This document shows, piece by piece, positions 51,713 through 63,823 of a stretch of 64,000 nucleotides of DNA. The translations under genes and the position numbers were made by a program. The DNA lies in assembly GCA_947044405.1 (NCBI GenBank), contig CAMRHE010000359.1, positions 1,665,001 through 1,729,000 of the forward strand, in the 5' to 3' direction. The notes below the pieces were generated by a model that was not told the origin of the DNA, made no database searches, and saw nothing but the letters and a program-made list of their open reading frames with translations. The DNA is from Leptodactylus fallax (taxonomy: Eukaryota > Chordata > Amphibia > Anura > Leptodactylidae). How positions within the stretch are numbered: position 1 is the stretch's first letter; each line of letters starts with the position of its first letter.

Positions 51713-51828
51713 AGATAGCAAGTAATTCCCCTAGGGAGGGTTTCCTCGCCTTACAACATCAAGGACTGACTGACCAAAGGCAGTTGTCTGGAAACTGCGG
51801 ATGTCCAATGATAATGTTTAACAAAAGG

Positions 51829-52251
51829 TCAACTGAGATGACCATGATGCAGCCGCACAAATCTGGTCCAATGGTAAGGACTGATACTCAGCCAAAGAAG
51901 TCGACAACCCAGGTCGAGTGGCCGTAGAAAAACTGGAGGGAATAACTCCTGAATAAGAAAGGAAGACTTAATTGTCTCCTTGATCCATGTGGATAGAGTA
52001 GGCTTGGAAGCCTTGAGGCCTCTGTTTTTACCCTGCATATCAATTAGTAGGCTTTCGGCCTTCTTAAGCGGTTGAGTGTGGAATAGGTAAATCCACAGAC
52101 ACCTTATCACATCTAAGGTGTTGAGCTTTTCTTCCTCCTCAGAGGTTGGAGAGGGGAAAAACACAGGTAACGAAATTAGCTGATTGCTATTATAGTATGA
52201 GGGGACCTTAGGGATAAACCCAGGTAAACCTAAGGTGCACCCTATCTGCAA
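51829..52251 (-). pseudogene. DIRS tyrosine recombinase, C-terminal catalytic part
   Basis: The open frame contains FFPSPTSEEEEKLNTLDVIR, QPLKKAESLLIDM and NRGLKASKPTLSTWIKETI, typical of DIRS recombinases. In the adjacent frame the HxxR box reads HSTW (51909-51921), so the catalytic arginine appears lost, and the likely tyrosine box (KHYHW, about 51800-51815) is in yet another frame. The enzyme cannot be active as written. Confidence 0.82.
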
Positions 52252-53392
52252 AAAACAAAATGTACGGTTCTCTAGAAGAGAGGGCCTGGAGCACCCCTAT
52301 TCTTTGGCAGATATAATAGCCAACAAAAAAGTGGTTTTGTAGGCTAAATATTTTATCTCCGTAGTCTCCAAGGGTCCAAATGGAGGACCGCACAGGCCTG
52401 TAATGACTACCGCAAGGTCCCACTGGGGATGATACTGAGGGCTTTAGCCTCATTGCCCCTTTAAGGAACCTTGCAACCAGAGGATCCTGAGACAGACGTC
52501 TGTTCAAATGAGCGGAGAGGGCCGCAATCTGCACTTTCAAAGTGGCAGGGACAAGGCCCTTATCCAAACCGTCCTGAAGAAAATTTAAAATATCAGCCGT
52601 TGAAGGTTCTAGATTATTAATACCCTTCTTGGAGCACCACTCCATGAAAATCTTGGCTGTCCTCTGGTAGTTCTTATTGGTAGATTCTGCTCTTGCAGAA
52701 TAAAGGGTCTTCAGGACGGCCTCTGACAGTCCTCTATCCTGCTGTAGGGACTGCTCAACCTCCAGGCTGTCAGGTTGAATCTCCAGAGATCCTGGCACTT
52801 CAGAGATCCTTGGGAAACCAGGTTCTGGGTGGGGGGAAGCCTCCAATATATCCCTCGACTCATCTCCATGAGTTGGGAAAAACCAAGCTCTTTTTGGCCA
52901 GAATGGAATGATGGCTATCACAGAGACTTGGTCCTGTCTGACTTTCATTAATACCTTTGGTATTATTGGAATTGGAGGGAAGATGTATGCCAGCCTGGAT
53001 CTCCAAGGGATGGACAGGGCATCCACTGCCAAGGGATTGTCCTCCTGGTAAAGGGAACAGAACTTCTCCACCTTGGCGTTGAGTCGGGTTGCCATGAGGT
53101 CTATTTCTGGAAGACCCCTGTTCAGGGTAATCTGATGAAAGACTTCTGAATTGAGTGACCATTCTCCTGATATGGCATAACCCCGACTCAACCGATCCGC
53201 TACTATGTTCAGGGAGCCCTTGATGTGAACTGCGGATAAATGGGTTAGATTTTTCTCTGCCCATGTAAATATCAGATCTGCCTCCCTAAGGAGGGTTGGT
53301 GATCTGGTGCCTCCCTGTCTGTTCACGTACAGCACTGTGGTCATGTTGTCTGACCGGATTTTGACTGCTCTTCCCTGGGAAGAGGCAAGCAA
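52208..53392 (-). CDS. DIRS RNase H C-terminus to tyrosine recombinase N-terminus
   Basis: An open frame of 394 codons. The first part is the end of RNase H and its connection (IRSDNMTTVLYVNRQGGTRS, HIKGSLNIVADRLSRG, PEIDLMATRLNAKV, FPPIPIIPKVL, WPKRAWFFP). The second part is the SAM-like N-terminal domain of the recombinase (STNKNYQRTAKIFMEWCSKK, ADILNFLQDGLDKGLVPATL, KVQIAALSAHLNRR). It frameshifts after about residue 330 into the catalytic part at 51829-52251. The first methionine is internal to the ancestral polyprotein. This is the best preserved part of the element. Confidence 0.88.
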   Translation of the reverse strand: MLASSQGRAVKIRSDNMTTVLYVNRQGGTRSPTLLREADLIFTWAEKNLTHLSAVHIKGSLNIVADRLSRGYAISGEWSLNSEVFHQITLNRGLPEIDLMATRLNAKVEKFCSLYQEDNPLAVDALSIPWRSRLAYIFPPIPIIPKVLMKVRQDQVSVIAIIPFWPKRAWFFPTHGDESRDILEASPHPEPGFPRISEVPGSLEIQPDSLEVEQSLQQDRGLSEAVLKTLYSARAESTNKNYQRTAKIFMEWCSKKGINNLEPSTADILNFLQDGLDKGLVPATLKVQIAALSAHLNRRLSQDPLVARFLKGAMRLKPSVSSPVGPCGSHYRPVRSSIWTLGDYGDKIFSLQNHFFVGYYICQRIGVLQALSSREPYILFFADRVHLRFTWVYP

Positions 53393-54501
53393 TAGAGTAA
53401 GGCACGATATACGGCTCTGAGCTCCTTCCAGTTGGACGAGGTCCTTTTTTCAGGAGCGCTCCAGACTCCCTTTATGGAGTTTTCGTCCAATGGGCTCCCC
53501 ATCCCGAGAGGGATGCATCTGTAGTCAACAGGGTCCAAGAAGGTTGGACCGTGGACCTTCTGTCTTTCAGGTGCAACCACCACTTGAGGGAAAAAGACGG
53601 GTCCTGGGGGAGAGTCGAATCTTCTTGCTGAATGTAAGAAGGGAGCGATCCCAAGCCTCTAGTAACTCCTTCTGGAGGGGACGTAAGTGCCACAAGGCCC
53701 ATGGGACTGCCTCCACTGCGGAAGACATCAAGCCCAGGATCTTCATCAATGTTCTGATGGAGGCTATCGGCTTTTTGAAGAGGTGCCGGACTGCCGCAAC
53801 CAGCTTCTCCTTCCTTGCTGGTGTCAAGGAGATTTGCAGGCGGACTCAATCTAGGAAGTAGTTTTCTCAGAGGAACTTCCTTCGAGTTGAAGGGATCGTT
53901 TTTGACTTCTCCCAATTTATAAGCCATCACAGACTCTGAAGGCTGTCTGTAGGTACTGGAGCAGAACAGACTCTGACTGGGCCTTTATCAACCAGTCGTC
54001 TAGATAAGGCACCAAGAATATCCCCTGAAGCCTGAGGGCGGCCGTTATGGGGGCCACTACCTTTGTAAAGGTGTGGGAAGCAGAGGAGATCCCGAAGGGT
54101 AGTGCTGTGAATTGAAAGTGCTTCCTGTGGCCGGAAACTACTACGGCAATCCTTAGAAAAAAACCTTCTGTGTGGAGGTAAATAGAAATATGCAAATAGG
54201 CGTCTTTTATCCAAAGTCACAAAAAACATCGCCTTAGAGGAGAAAGGTGGTGACAGACTTTATGGTTTTCCTATGGAAGCGCTTCTTTTTGATGAAGCGG
54301 TTGAGGTACCTTAAGTCTATGATCATTCTCCACTTGTCTACCGGTTTTGGCATCAGGAAGACGGGAGAATAGACACTGGATCCTTCTTCTAGAGAAGGGA
54401 CTTCCACCAGGGCTCCCTTGTGAATGTACTCTCGGATGAAGCATTCCAGGGAGGCTGCGAGTTAACACAAACCGATCCTGAGGAGGACGGAGGAACTTCA
54501 T
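53341..54501 (-). pseudogene. DIRS reverse transcriptase and RNase H, fragmentary
   Basis: Pieces in several frames: RT start (VDKWRMIIDLRYLNRFIKKK, about 54270-54350), palm (HFQFTALPFGISSASHTFTK), catalytic box VPYLDDWLIKAQSE (about 53980-54020), then RNase H start TTDASLSGWGAHW (about 53480-53515). At least three frameshifts or stops separate them. I saw no separate methyltransferase. Confidence 0.85.
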
Positions 54502-54653
54502 TGCATAACCTCTTTGGATTACCTACCGGACCCATGGGTCTCAAATTTTTTCCTGCCCACAGTTGAGAAAGTGGGAGACACGACCTCCAACAGGAATCTC
54601 GGCCACAGGAAAACTGCTTCTGATGTCAAAAGCTAGGCTTGACTTTTTTATCA

Positions 54654-55833
54654 TCAGATTTCGGAATCTCCGGCCGGCGCCTCTAGAGGAATAACTAGAG
54701 CCTCTCTGGACTGCCTTCCACGACGAGGCGGATAGCCTCTACCACGGCCAGAGCCAGACCTACCTCTGAAGGCCTGGGGTAAAGGTTTACCCTTCTTGTC
54801 GGCCAAGCCCTCTAGGATCTCGTCTAGGGCACAGCCAAAGACTCTACCCGGCTCAAAGGGTAATGCGCACAAATTATACTTTGAGGGGAACACAGCTCTC
54901 CAAAGTTTTAACCATAGAGGTCTTCCTGCTGCAGTGTTCTTGGTAAGTGCCAGGGATTTGGCCGCCAGCCTTAATTGATGGTGGGAGGCTTCCGTTAAAT
55001 ATTCAGCTGCCAGGGAAACTGAGCCTAGAAACCCTAGCAGCTCGTCTCTGGAGACTCCAGAGTTGGTCACTTTTGAGGTGGACCAGGTCAGTACATAATT
55101 TGGCTGACACTTCACAGGACGCAACCGCACAGCGGTCTTGGGCGAGGCAGCTGAATAAGCCTTCTTGAAGGTATTGTCGAAGCGCCTGCCATTGCGTCGT
55201 GCAGATTTGCTCCATCATCTGATGGTACCTTAGTGCGGCAGGACAGTTTAGCCACCGCCATATCCACCTTGGGAGGAGGACCCCATTGATCCCATTGAGC
55301 AACTGGGAATAAAGCGCTGAACCTCCTAGGAACCACAAGAGGTTTTTCAGGACTTCTCCACTCTGAGGACATTAATTTTTGTAATGTCTGGTCCACTTGG
55401 AAGACCCTAGGCCCTCTATAGGTGGACGCGGAGGCTTCCCCGTCAACATCACGATCCTTAGACCGGATGGACTTCAGCAGCCGGCTTAATTTTTCGAGTG
55501 GAAGCACGGCCTGCTGGGATCTTCAGTGGAATCGTCAGATGAGAGTGTCTCGTCCACTATCTGATAATCTTCATCAGAGATCCGTAAGGAAGATTGTGTC
55601 TCAATCTGCGGTCTCTTGGCAATCTGGGCGATGGAAGAACGAATCTCCTTTAAGAGACTCCTCATAAAGTCCTTTACCCAAGTAACAACCTCTTATAGAA
55701 GGTACTTCTGGCAGGGTCCGCGACACTGGTGACAGCGGGTAAAATCATAGCCGTCAGGTAAAGGGGTATTGCAATCCAAACACATTAGGTGTTTCAAGTT
55801 TAGAGGAATTTTTCCTCCTAAGCGCATCGCCAT
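54654..55833 (-). pseudogene. DIRS gag-like protein, frameshifted
   Basis: A start at 55833 gives MAMRLGGKIPLN followed by a CxxC pair set (CLDCNTPLPDG, CHQCRGPC), possibly zinc-binding. A TAA follows within 50 codons; the region then continues in other frames (LPLEKLSRLLKSIRSKDRD; TEASHHQLRLAAKSLALTK; GRSGSGRGRGYPPRRGR). The Arg/Gly-rich C-terminus suggests nucleic-acid binding. At least one stop and two frameshifts inactivate it. Confidence 0.75.
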
Positions 55834-56550
55834 TACGTGCTGCAGAAGATGACATCTGAAACATCAAACAGCCACATGACACTGAAACAGGGAAGATCGC
55901 CAAGCATCGCATAAAAAACCAAGGGGTACCTCTTCTTTTTTTTTTTTTTTTTTTTTGAATTGGTCACTTGAAGAGAGAAAAAAACCGTCAGAAAAAAACC
56001 AGCCACCGCAACCCGCAGCAGAGGAGCTAGAAACCACTCACTCAACAAATAAAGGACTGCATTCAGACCTTTTAAATGTAATCCAGCAGCGAGGGGAGGA
56101 AGCCAACAAAGAAACATTTATACAGCAACAAAACAAGTCAAACGCCATACTGGAACATAGAGGAGCATAAGCCTAAGCCAGAGGCTCAAAATACAAGCAG
56201 CAAAAATCAATTCTATATTTTGCCTTTAAATTTTAAATTTCCAAACTTACCGCACTTTTCCCGAGAAAACCGGAAGTAGGGCGCGGTGGTGCGCAAAGGC
56301 TTCCTTCCCCTGGGAACACGGAACCGGAGAAAAGTTCCGGCCGCGGAGGTTCCCCGCTTACTTCTGGGATCGCGCCGCCTGCAGATGGATGCCGGCTAAC
56401 GCTGCGCTGCGGTGCGAAGGCCCGAAGGACCGGAGGTTTTTTCTTTGGGACCGAGGTACCCCAAGAAGGTAAGCCAGGAGTAACTAAAACCCCTAGCAAC
56501 GGGAGGTCACAAGAGACCTCCGTCCACCTGTTCCACACAGGACAGAAAAA

Positions 56551-56696
56551 AACACAGTGGAGGGAGGTCTCTTGTGCCCTCTTATAGGGCTAGTAGGAGG
56601 CACCTTTTTGGTGCTAATTAAAGGTTCCACCTGTCCTAAACAACACACAGGGGCAGAGATACCCCATATTGTGCTGCTGTCGGACGTAAGGGGAAT
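56551..56696. repeat. DIRS right inverted terminal repeat with outer extension
   Basis: 56551-56682 is the inverse of 51454-51586. The last bases, GGACGTAAGGGGAAT, are the outer extension specific to this end and recur inverted in the internal complementary region. Confidence 0.92.
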
Positions 56697-56960
56697 AAGT
56701 ATTTGGTCACCTACAAACAAGCAAGATTTCTGGCTCTCACAGACCTGTAACTTCTTCTTTAAGAGGCTCCTCTGTCCTTCCACTGTGGGAGCACTAATTA
56801 GAAAATGGAAGACATAAAAGACCACTGATAATCTCCCTCGATCAGGGGCTCCACGCAAGATCTCACCCCGTGGGAGAACGGTGAGCAAAGATCCCAGAAC
56901 CACACGGGGGGACCTAGTGAATGACCTGCAGAAAGCTGGGACTAACATAACACACTGGGA

Positions 56961-57904
56961 TTAAGCATTCTTTCACTTACTGCAATGGTAGTGGTGAGAC
57001 TTAGACTCCCTGTGTTATTGCATCTTATGAGCATTTACAGCGGAGTGATTTTTGTCCTTTTGCATATCTCTTTTTAGCTCCCCTGAGGAGCACCGACCAA
57101 ATGGGTATGAAACTTGTCGGGAAGGGGGGGAATTATGCAGGGTTCTTGATAGTGAAAGAAGTGGAACCACCCTTGTAAGGGTAGGAGTCTTGCTTCCTTG
57201 TGGTGTCAGGGTCCATACAGGTTTAATTTCTCTCCTGAACCCCTGTTTTAACTCTCAAAAAAGTGGCATGGTTCCATCTCTGACAATAGATAACCCTGGT
57301 GGTAAGAATGTTCCATTTTTAATTAATTGCTTTTGTTCTGGACTACAGTTTTCAACATTTTAATTGATATAATAAATGTTACGTTTTATGATAATTTATA
57401 AGGATCTGTGCTTCTAGTCTAGACTACATTTTTTTCTTGCTTTTCTGAGAAGATTTTGAAGCATTCTCTGCCTCAAAATCTGCCCCAAAAATCATGTGAA
57501 ATCTAATTCCCATTGATTTCACTGGGAGACGGTGGCAGATTTTTTTCAGCTAGCAGAAGAAAGAAGCATCCCACCCTATCTTTAAGTGGACTTCCACTGA
57601 AGCACCCTTAGAAATGAATGGAAGACAAAAATTAAAACCTCTTAGAGTAGATGCATACAACAGTGAAAAAACAGACATTAAAAACAGATGAAACTGTCGA
57701 CTTTTTAAAATCAGTTTTCTTATTTTTCAGCAGTTTTATGGCCATGTTTATGCCTGTTAATGTCCAATTCAAAAAAAAAAAAACAGTTCCAACTTCTTTT
57801 GTTTATTTTATTCTACTCAACCCAGTCATTCAAATGGAAGGAAATCAATTTTGATGGACATAAAAACAGACCCATTCACTTATATTGGTCCGCCTGTACA
57901 TGAA
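56961..57904. other. Unassigned sequence
   Basis: No gene. CTGAGGAGCACCGACCAAAT...GGTATGAAACTTG at about 57080-57118 has the look of a dispersed repeat, but I cannot name it. Confidence 0.4.
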
Positions 57905-58142
57905 AATACATGAAAAACCCTGTTGGGGTTTTGGAAATCGCAGCATGTCAATTATACCTACAGAAACGCTGGCGGTTTCCCTATAGGTAAAATGGAAGCA
58001 GAAAGTCCGCAGAGGAAACCTGACCTGAGCCAGAGCGGGCAACAGCAAAAAAAAGCGGGAAAAACTGTGGTGGCAATATATAACGTTTTCTTCCGCAGCC
58101 CTTTTTTTTTGCTGCGGCCCACTACATGGGGCCTTAGCCTAA
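57905..58142. repeat. Partial CCCCAC-family foldback repeat
   Basis: Shares AAATCGCAGCATGTCAATTA, GAAAGTCCGCAGAGGAAACC and the right end ACTACATGGGGCCTTAGCCT with the copies at 10385 and 34858. The left end is missing. Confidence 0.65.
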
Positions 58143-58170
58143 AAAACACTAGATATTTTATGAAACAGAA

Positions 58171-58500
58171 CCAGTGGCGTAACTAGGAATGGTTGGGCCC
58201 CAAGCGAATATTTGACATGGCCCCCCCCCTTGCACATTCCTGCGCACACTATTATACGCCATAGTGGCCCCTACACACACTATTATGCCCTATAGTGACC
58301 CCTGCACACACTATTATGCCCCATATAGGCCTCCGATCATTATACGCTGGTGTCTGAAAAGATCCTAGAGTATAATGATAGCAGTGTTTGTGGGGTTTGA
58401 GGCCCGCGGCCTTACTTACCAATCCCTGCTCCTGCTCTGTCCCGGGCCCTGTGGCAGCCGCTACCACTGCTACCCCGGTATTTACAGCCCTGAACAGAAC
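58171..58500. mobile_element. hAT-like non-autonomous element start with tandem units
   Basis: Starts CCAGTGGCGTAACTAGG, a terminus of hAT type from general knowledge. Bases 58240-58325 hold about three units of ACACACTATTATGCCC / ATAGTGACCCCTGC. The right end is not found. Confidence 0.5.
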
Positions 58501-59393
58501 CTTGTGTGCTAGACAAAAAATGCTTCAAAAACTGCTTAAAAAAACTGCATCAAAACTCCAAAGCAGATTTTTTTTTTCTGCCTGACCAAAAATTCTGTGT
58601 GAACATACCCTTAGAAAAATTTCATTAGGTAAATCTTAAGCGCAAAATGCATAATCAAAAGGGAGAGGCATGCACATCACAAGAAGTAAAAAGGAAAACG
58701 TGTCCACAATACTTTACTTTTAAACAACATTTCAGCTTGGTATGGATTAGACAAAGGGATTTACTAATGGCTATGTATTTATTTGCTTTGTTACCTCTTG
58801 TAATATGATTGATTGCGGTGCTTTATCCAGACTCTGCATAAAATCGTGACTAGGAGATAATACATTCCAATGCTGTGGGTCTCTTTGAGTGATATTACAG
58901 AAGTCCCTTGTGCATTCTTGCCATTTGAATCAACACTGGAATGATTTAGAAAATAACTACTTTGCAGACTATTAATGTGCTGTCAAATCTAGTTCAATGT
59001 GTGCCCTAGAAGGATAATTTGAAAAAAAAGGAAGTTCATACTCTATGTAGCAGAGTGGAATCTTTCACTTAAAGGCCACCATGCACATCATACCAATGTT
59101 GACTGTCTTATAAGTATGGAGACCTCCCAAATCTATTGAATTCTACTATGCATGTTAGATATTTTAGTAATTTAGTATTGTAATAATTTAGTGATACTTT
59201 AGGAGTAAGCAAAATAAGCAAATAAGAAAAAAACTAACTTGCTCTAGCACTACCGTTTAGAAGGCAGCTTCCTATATTTAATGTCTAGTTTTCTTGAAAC
59301 CAAGTGGAATAATCTGGAAATAAAGCCATTCCAAAAGGAAGAGGGACCCATCCATAAACAGTTGTTTCAAGGTTATTACCTCTCATAATTGTA
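58501..59393. other. Unassigned sequence
   Basis: No gene or repeat end recognised. Confidence 0.5.
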
Positions 59394-59708
59394 AGGCTAT
59401 AACCCCACGTAGTGAGCCACAGTCAAAAACCATTCACTTTCTGTGAAAAACGCTACGGAAAAAAACATGTCTTTCTGCCTCAGTCTTTTCCACAGCGTTT
59501 TTCACAGAAAGTCTGCAGAATTTTCCTCTATAGACTTTTTGACTCTATTGTACTTATACAAAAAGCGTTTTTGAAATCGCAGTATTTCCACTGCAGATTT
59601 TTTCTGCAATGTGTGGATGAGATTAGCCAGAATCCCATCCACTTTGCAGGTACTGTAAAATTCAGTGTATTTTTGCCGCAGTTTTCACAACATGGGGCCC
59701 CGGCCTAA
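59394..59708. mobile_element. CCCCAC-family foldback repeat, 315 bp
   Basis: Left end GTAAGGCTATAACCCCACGT, right end ACATGGGGCCCCGGCCTAAA; the internal module AACGCTACGGAAAAAAACAT is mirrored by ACAGCGTTTTTCACAGAAAG. Confidence 0.72.
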
Positions 59709-61069
59709 AGCAGGGTACTGGCTGGTTGTGTGAGCGGTCAAAGACATGGGTTAGATGGTGTGTTAGGTCTCATTAAGGCGATGTTGCCTCTATGACGCCA
59801 CTGTGAGGTGTACAGACACTTATTAAACCATTTCCTGAAGCCTATTGGCATAATCTGGGAATAAAGCCAAGCCAGAACAGCTCCTCCAAAAAGAAGAGAG
59901 ACCCATCTGCAGACATTAATCTATAGAGAGCTGTCTTCCAAAAGGCGATGCTATAACTAGAGCTCATTGCATGATCTGCATGGTCTAATAAATCCATGTA
60001 AACCTCAAATTGGCTTCATAGTGACAATGTCTTGTTAATACAATATATTACCACTTCTGACCCTTGATTCTTTTCTTCTCAAAGGAGATTGGGAACAAGT
60101 TGTCTGACAGTGGTTTACTCTACTCTACTCTACTGAAAACACATGCATGCTCAACCACGTGTGTATGTGTATGGAGAAATAGGGATGAATAACTGGTGGC
60201 TAAAGAGAATTCAGTTGTCAGCTATTGAAGGTACATGAACAACATGTTATTTTTTGTGAACCATTCTAGTTTGCAGGGCTACTTGGCAGACATGGGCATG
60301 CTCATAGCCTCAAGAATGCATTGCAGACTGTATATCTCCAGGCATTTATGTTTTTCTCAATCTTATGATTAATTTTTTCACTACTAGGAAAAACATCAAT
60401 GTGTGTCAGTAATGGCGAGACCCCAAGGAATGCAGCCTTTATGAGACTGAAAACCACACCAACATGATCCATGTAATGACTTCTGATTAGCCCATAATAG
60501 ACTTGTGTTATAAAAGTCAGCCAATCTGAGGAGATCAAGCTGCAGGGTAAGGAAGAGAGCAGTGTCCTCAACCAATGAAAAGAGATGAGATGCATCTCAG
60601 ACTACCTCAAAGTCCCTGTAGCAAAAACTAAGAAAATAAAAAACAAGCTAAAATCCTTGCAGGTACTGACTAAAATATCATATTTGAAGTCATGGACAGT
60701 TGCTTCAATCTCATCTACAGTATATGACAGAAAAATCTGGGACTGAAAATCAGCGCCACATGTATGATTGAGGTTACTCTACAGCAACAATCCAGTTGTG
60801 GAGCATGTGGAGGATGCTGGGGTATTCTCCTGGAGAAACTACTCCCATAGGAAAGTCTCCTGTCTGATAGTGGTTGGGGTGCCCTTGATATTGGTGCAGG
60901 ATTAAGGACTCCGAGACAGTTGATAATGGCGCTAACAACTCACAGCTTTACTGTAGTTTAGATGAAAAGCTGACATAAAAACCTCCACCTGACACAAAAA
61001 CTGCCACAAAATGGACAGATAACATAATTTCCACAAAATAGAGGCATAGCTTTGGACACCACTGGGTTG
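59709..61069. other. Unassigned sequence
   Basis: No gene recognised in 1.3 kb; open frames are short and without motifs. Confidence 0.5.
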
Positions 61070-61403
61070 GAATGGAGCACTGTGGGAAAGACCACTGCGG
61101 CAACGCATCATGATTTTTCCCACAGCGCTTTTTACAGAAAGTCTGCAGAGGAAACCTTTCTGCTTCCATTATATCTATAGGGAAACCGCCGGCTTTTCCG
61201 TAGGTATAATTTACATGCTTAGTTTTTAAAAACTGCAACAGTTTGGGAAATCGCACCATTCTGCAGCACGTATTTTTCCACAAAGTGGGGATGGGATTCG
61301 CTAGATTCCACTTTGCTGTAACTGTAAAACACTGTGTTTTTTTTCTGCAGCATTTCTGCCTCGGGCAAACCGCAGTTTATGCCACATGGGGCCCCAGCCT
61401 AAG
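61070..61403. repeat. CCCCAC-family foldback repeat, left end unclear
   Basis: Contains CACAGCGCTTTTTACAGAAA, GGAAACCGCCGGCTTTTCCG and the right end CCACATGGGGCCCCAGCCTA. Confidence 0.65.
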
Positions 61404-62007
61404 ATGGTTCTTTCTGGGTCAGTCAATGTTTCTCCATTTCTGCCATTCTCTTTATCAAAAGTGAGCTCTTTATATATATCTTCAGTTCCCAAAAATAGAT
61501 CTGCAATTGCCCAGGGTGTGGGGTGGAGGTTGCAAAAAGTTTGCCAATTCCTGCCTGAAACTCATAGACTTAGTCATAGCTATAGTACACCCCATAAATT
61601 CCCCTCACAGTTTTTGTTTTTTTCGCAACTCCAAAAACTCATTTCCAGACTGCTATAACATTAACTACTGACTTGCAACCAATACGTTGTGTGTAGGCTA
61701 ACCTACACTCTCCCTCTCCTCTCCGGCTGACTGTCTCCTACCCCTGAATAGAATAAGCTAAGGTCAAAGGGATGTACCATCTTCCTTTCTCCATCCTCAT
61801 TGTTATAATCCACCTTAAATTTATAACAGACATAAAATAATAAGCAACGTAAAATATATGATAAAGTGCAAAAATACAATCAAACTACAGTTAACCCTTT
61901 TAGCAGTTTTCCAATAGGACATTGCACTACATCATGCCCATGGATTTCAGCTTGCTTTGCATGTCTGTGTGTCATAATGTATGCATTTCTGTTATCTTGC
62001 GGACATA
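61404..62007. other. Unassigned sequence
   Basis: No gene. TTAACCCTTTTAGCAGTTTT at 61892 resembles a lone TTAA repeat end. Confidence 0.4.
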
Positions 62008-62365
62008 CACACGTGGACAAAATTGTTGGTACCCCTTGTTTAATGAAAGAAAAACCCACAATGGTCACAGAAATAACTTGAATCTGACAAATGTATATAA
62101 AAATTCTATGAAAATGAACAAATGAAAGTCAGACATTGCTTTTCAACCATGCTTCAACAGAATTTTTTTTAAAAAAGAAAACTCATGAAACAGGCCTGGA
62201 CAGAAATGATGGTACCCCTGAAAATAATGTGACCAAAGGGACATGTTAACTCAAGGTGTGTCCACTAATTAGCATCACAGGTGTCTACAATCTTGTAATC
62301 AGTCAGTGAGCCTGTATATAGGGCTACAGATACTCACTGTGCTGTTTGGTGACATGGTGAGTACC

Positions 62366-63293
<928 letters not shown>

Positions 63294-63379
63294 GTTAAGG
63301 GTACCATCATTTCTGTCCAGGCCTGTTTTTTGAGTTTTCTTTTTTAAAAAAATTCTGTTGAAGCATGGTTGAAAAGCAA

Positions 63380-63763
63380 CGTCCTTGCCTGTCCGGGCTT
63401 TGGCGCCGTCCTCCAGGCGCACGCTGCGGCGCAGGAGGCGTGCCCGGTTGTGATTCTTTCCTTTGGGTTTTTCTTGTATTGTCTGAACACTGTCCTATTC
63501 CCTCACCTCCTTAATTGATTTTCCACCACGCCCTTCTCCTTCACCTTACTCTCCCCCTGCTCCACTAAGAGTTAACTTTAGTCCTGCCTTTCTGATTGAC
63601 AGCCTATTCTCTTGGATTTTGATTCTGTACTGCATTGCTCGATTGTTACCGACCCCTTGGCTAGCTGACCTCCCTTTGTTCTTTGTGCGTCCTGTCTGCG
63701 TTCTGTGTTATCACTTATTATAAGGAGGGACTGTCGACTGGTTGCTGGCTTTCACCTAGGACG
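63380..63763. mobile_element. 384-bp GC-rich insert of unknown family
   Basis: This segment replaces about 80 bp of the Tc1 right repeat. It starts with a GC-rich, partly self-complementary block (GGCGCACGCTGCGGCGCAGG, then GGCGTGCCC) and continues with pyrimidine-rich CTTTGG/CTTCTCC sequence. No inverted ends, A-tail or duplication is evident. It may be a solo LTR fragment or part of another element; I cannot name it. Confidence 0.5.
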
Positions 63764-63823
63764 AGGGGTACCAACAATTTTGTCCACGTATGTTTATGTT
63801 CTTCTGCTATGTGTTTGAACATA

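Larger units (their letters stand above)
51418..56696 (-). mobile_element. Complete DIRS-type retroelement
   Basis: Gene order on the minus strand is gag, reverse transcriptase-RNase H, tyrosine recombinase. The ends are inverted repeats (51454-51586 and 56551-56682) with unequal outer extensions. An internal complementary region lies at 51629-51712. There is no target duplication; AAT is shared at both junctions, as expected for recombinase-mediated insertion. All known DIRS-1 hallmarks are thus present in a 5.28-kb unit. The genes carry stops and frameshifts. Confidence 0.93.
51232..56960 (+). mobile_element. Third Tc1 copy (same family as 15358), split by a DIRS element, 3' end missing
   Basis: It starts after TA with CAGTGGAGAAAAAAAGTATT and matches the left repeat of the element at 15358. 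It is broken at 51417 and resumes at 56697 (AAGTATTTGGTCACC). The sense-strand right part encodes N-terminal transposase pieces ([46 protein letters not shown]) with deletions. Homology ends near 56960; the catalytic half and the right repeat are absent. Confidence 0.88.

Noticed and set aside
56493..56948. 151-codon minus-strand frame
   Set aside because: It crosses the DIRS/Tc1 junction and is antisense to Tc1 transposase sequence on the plus strand.
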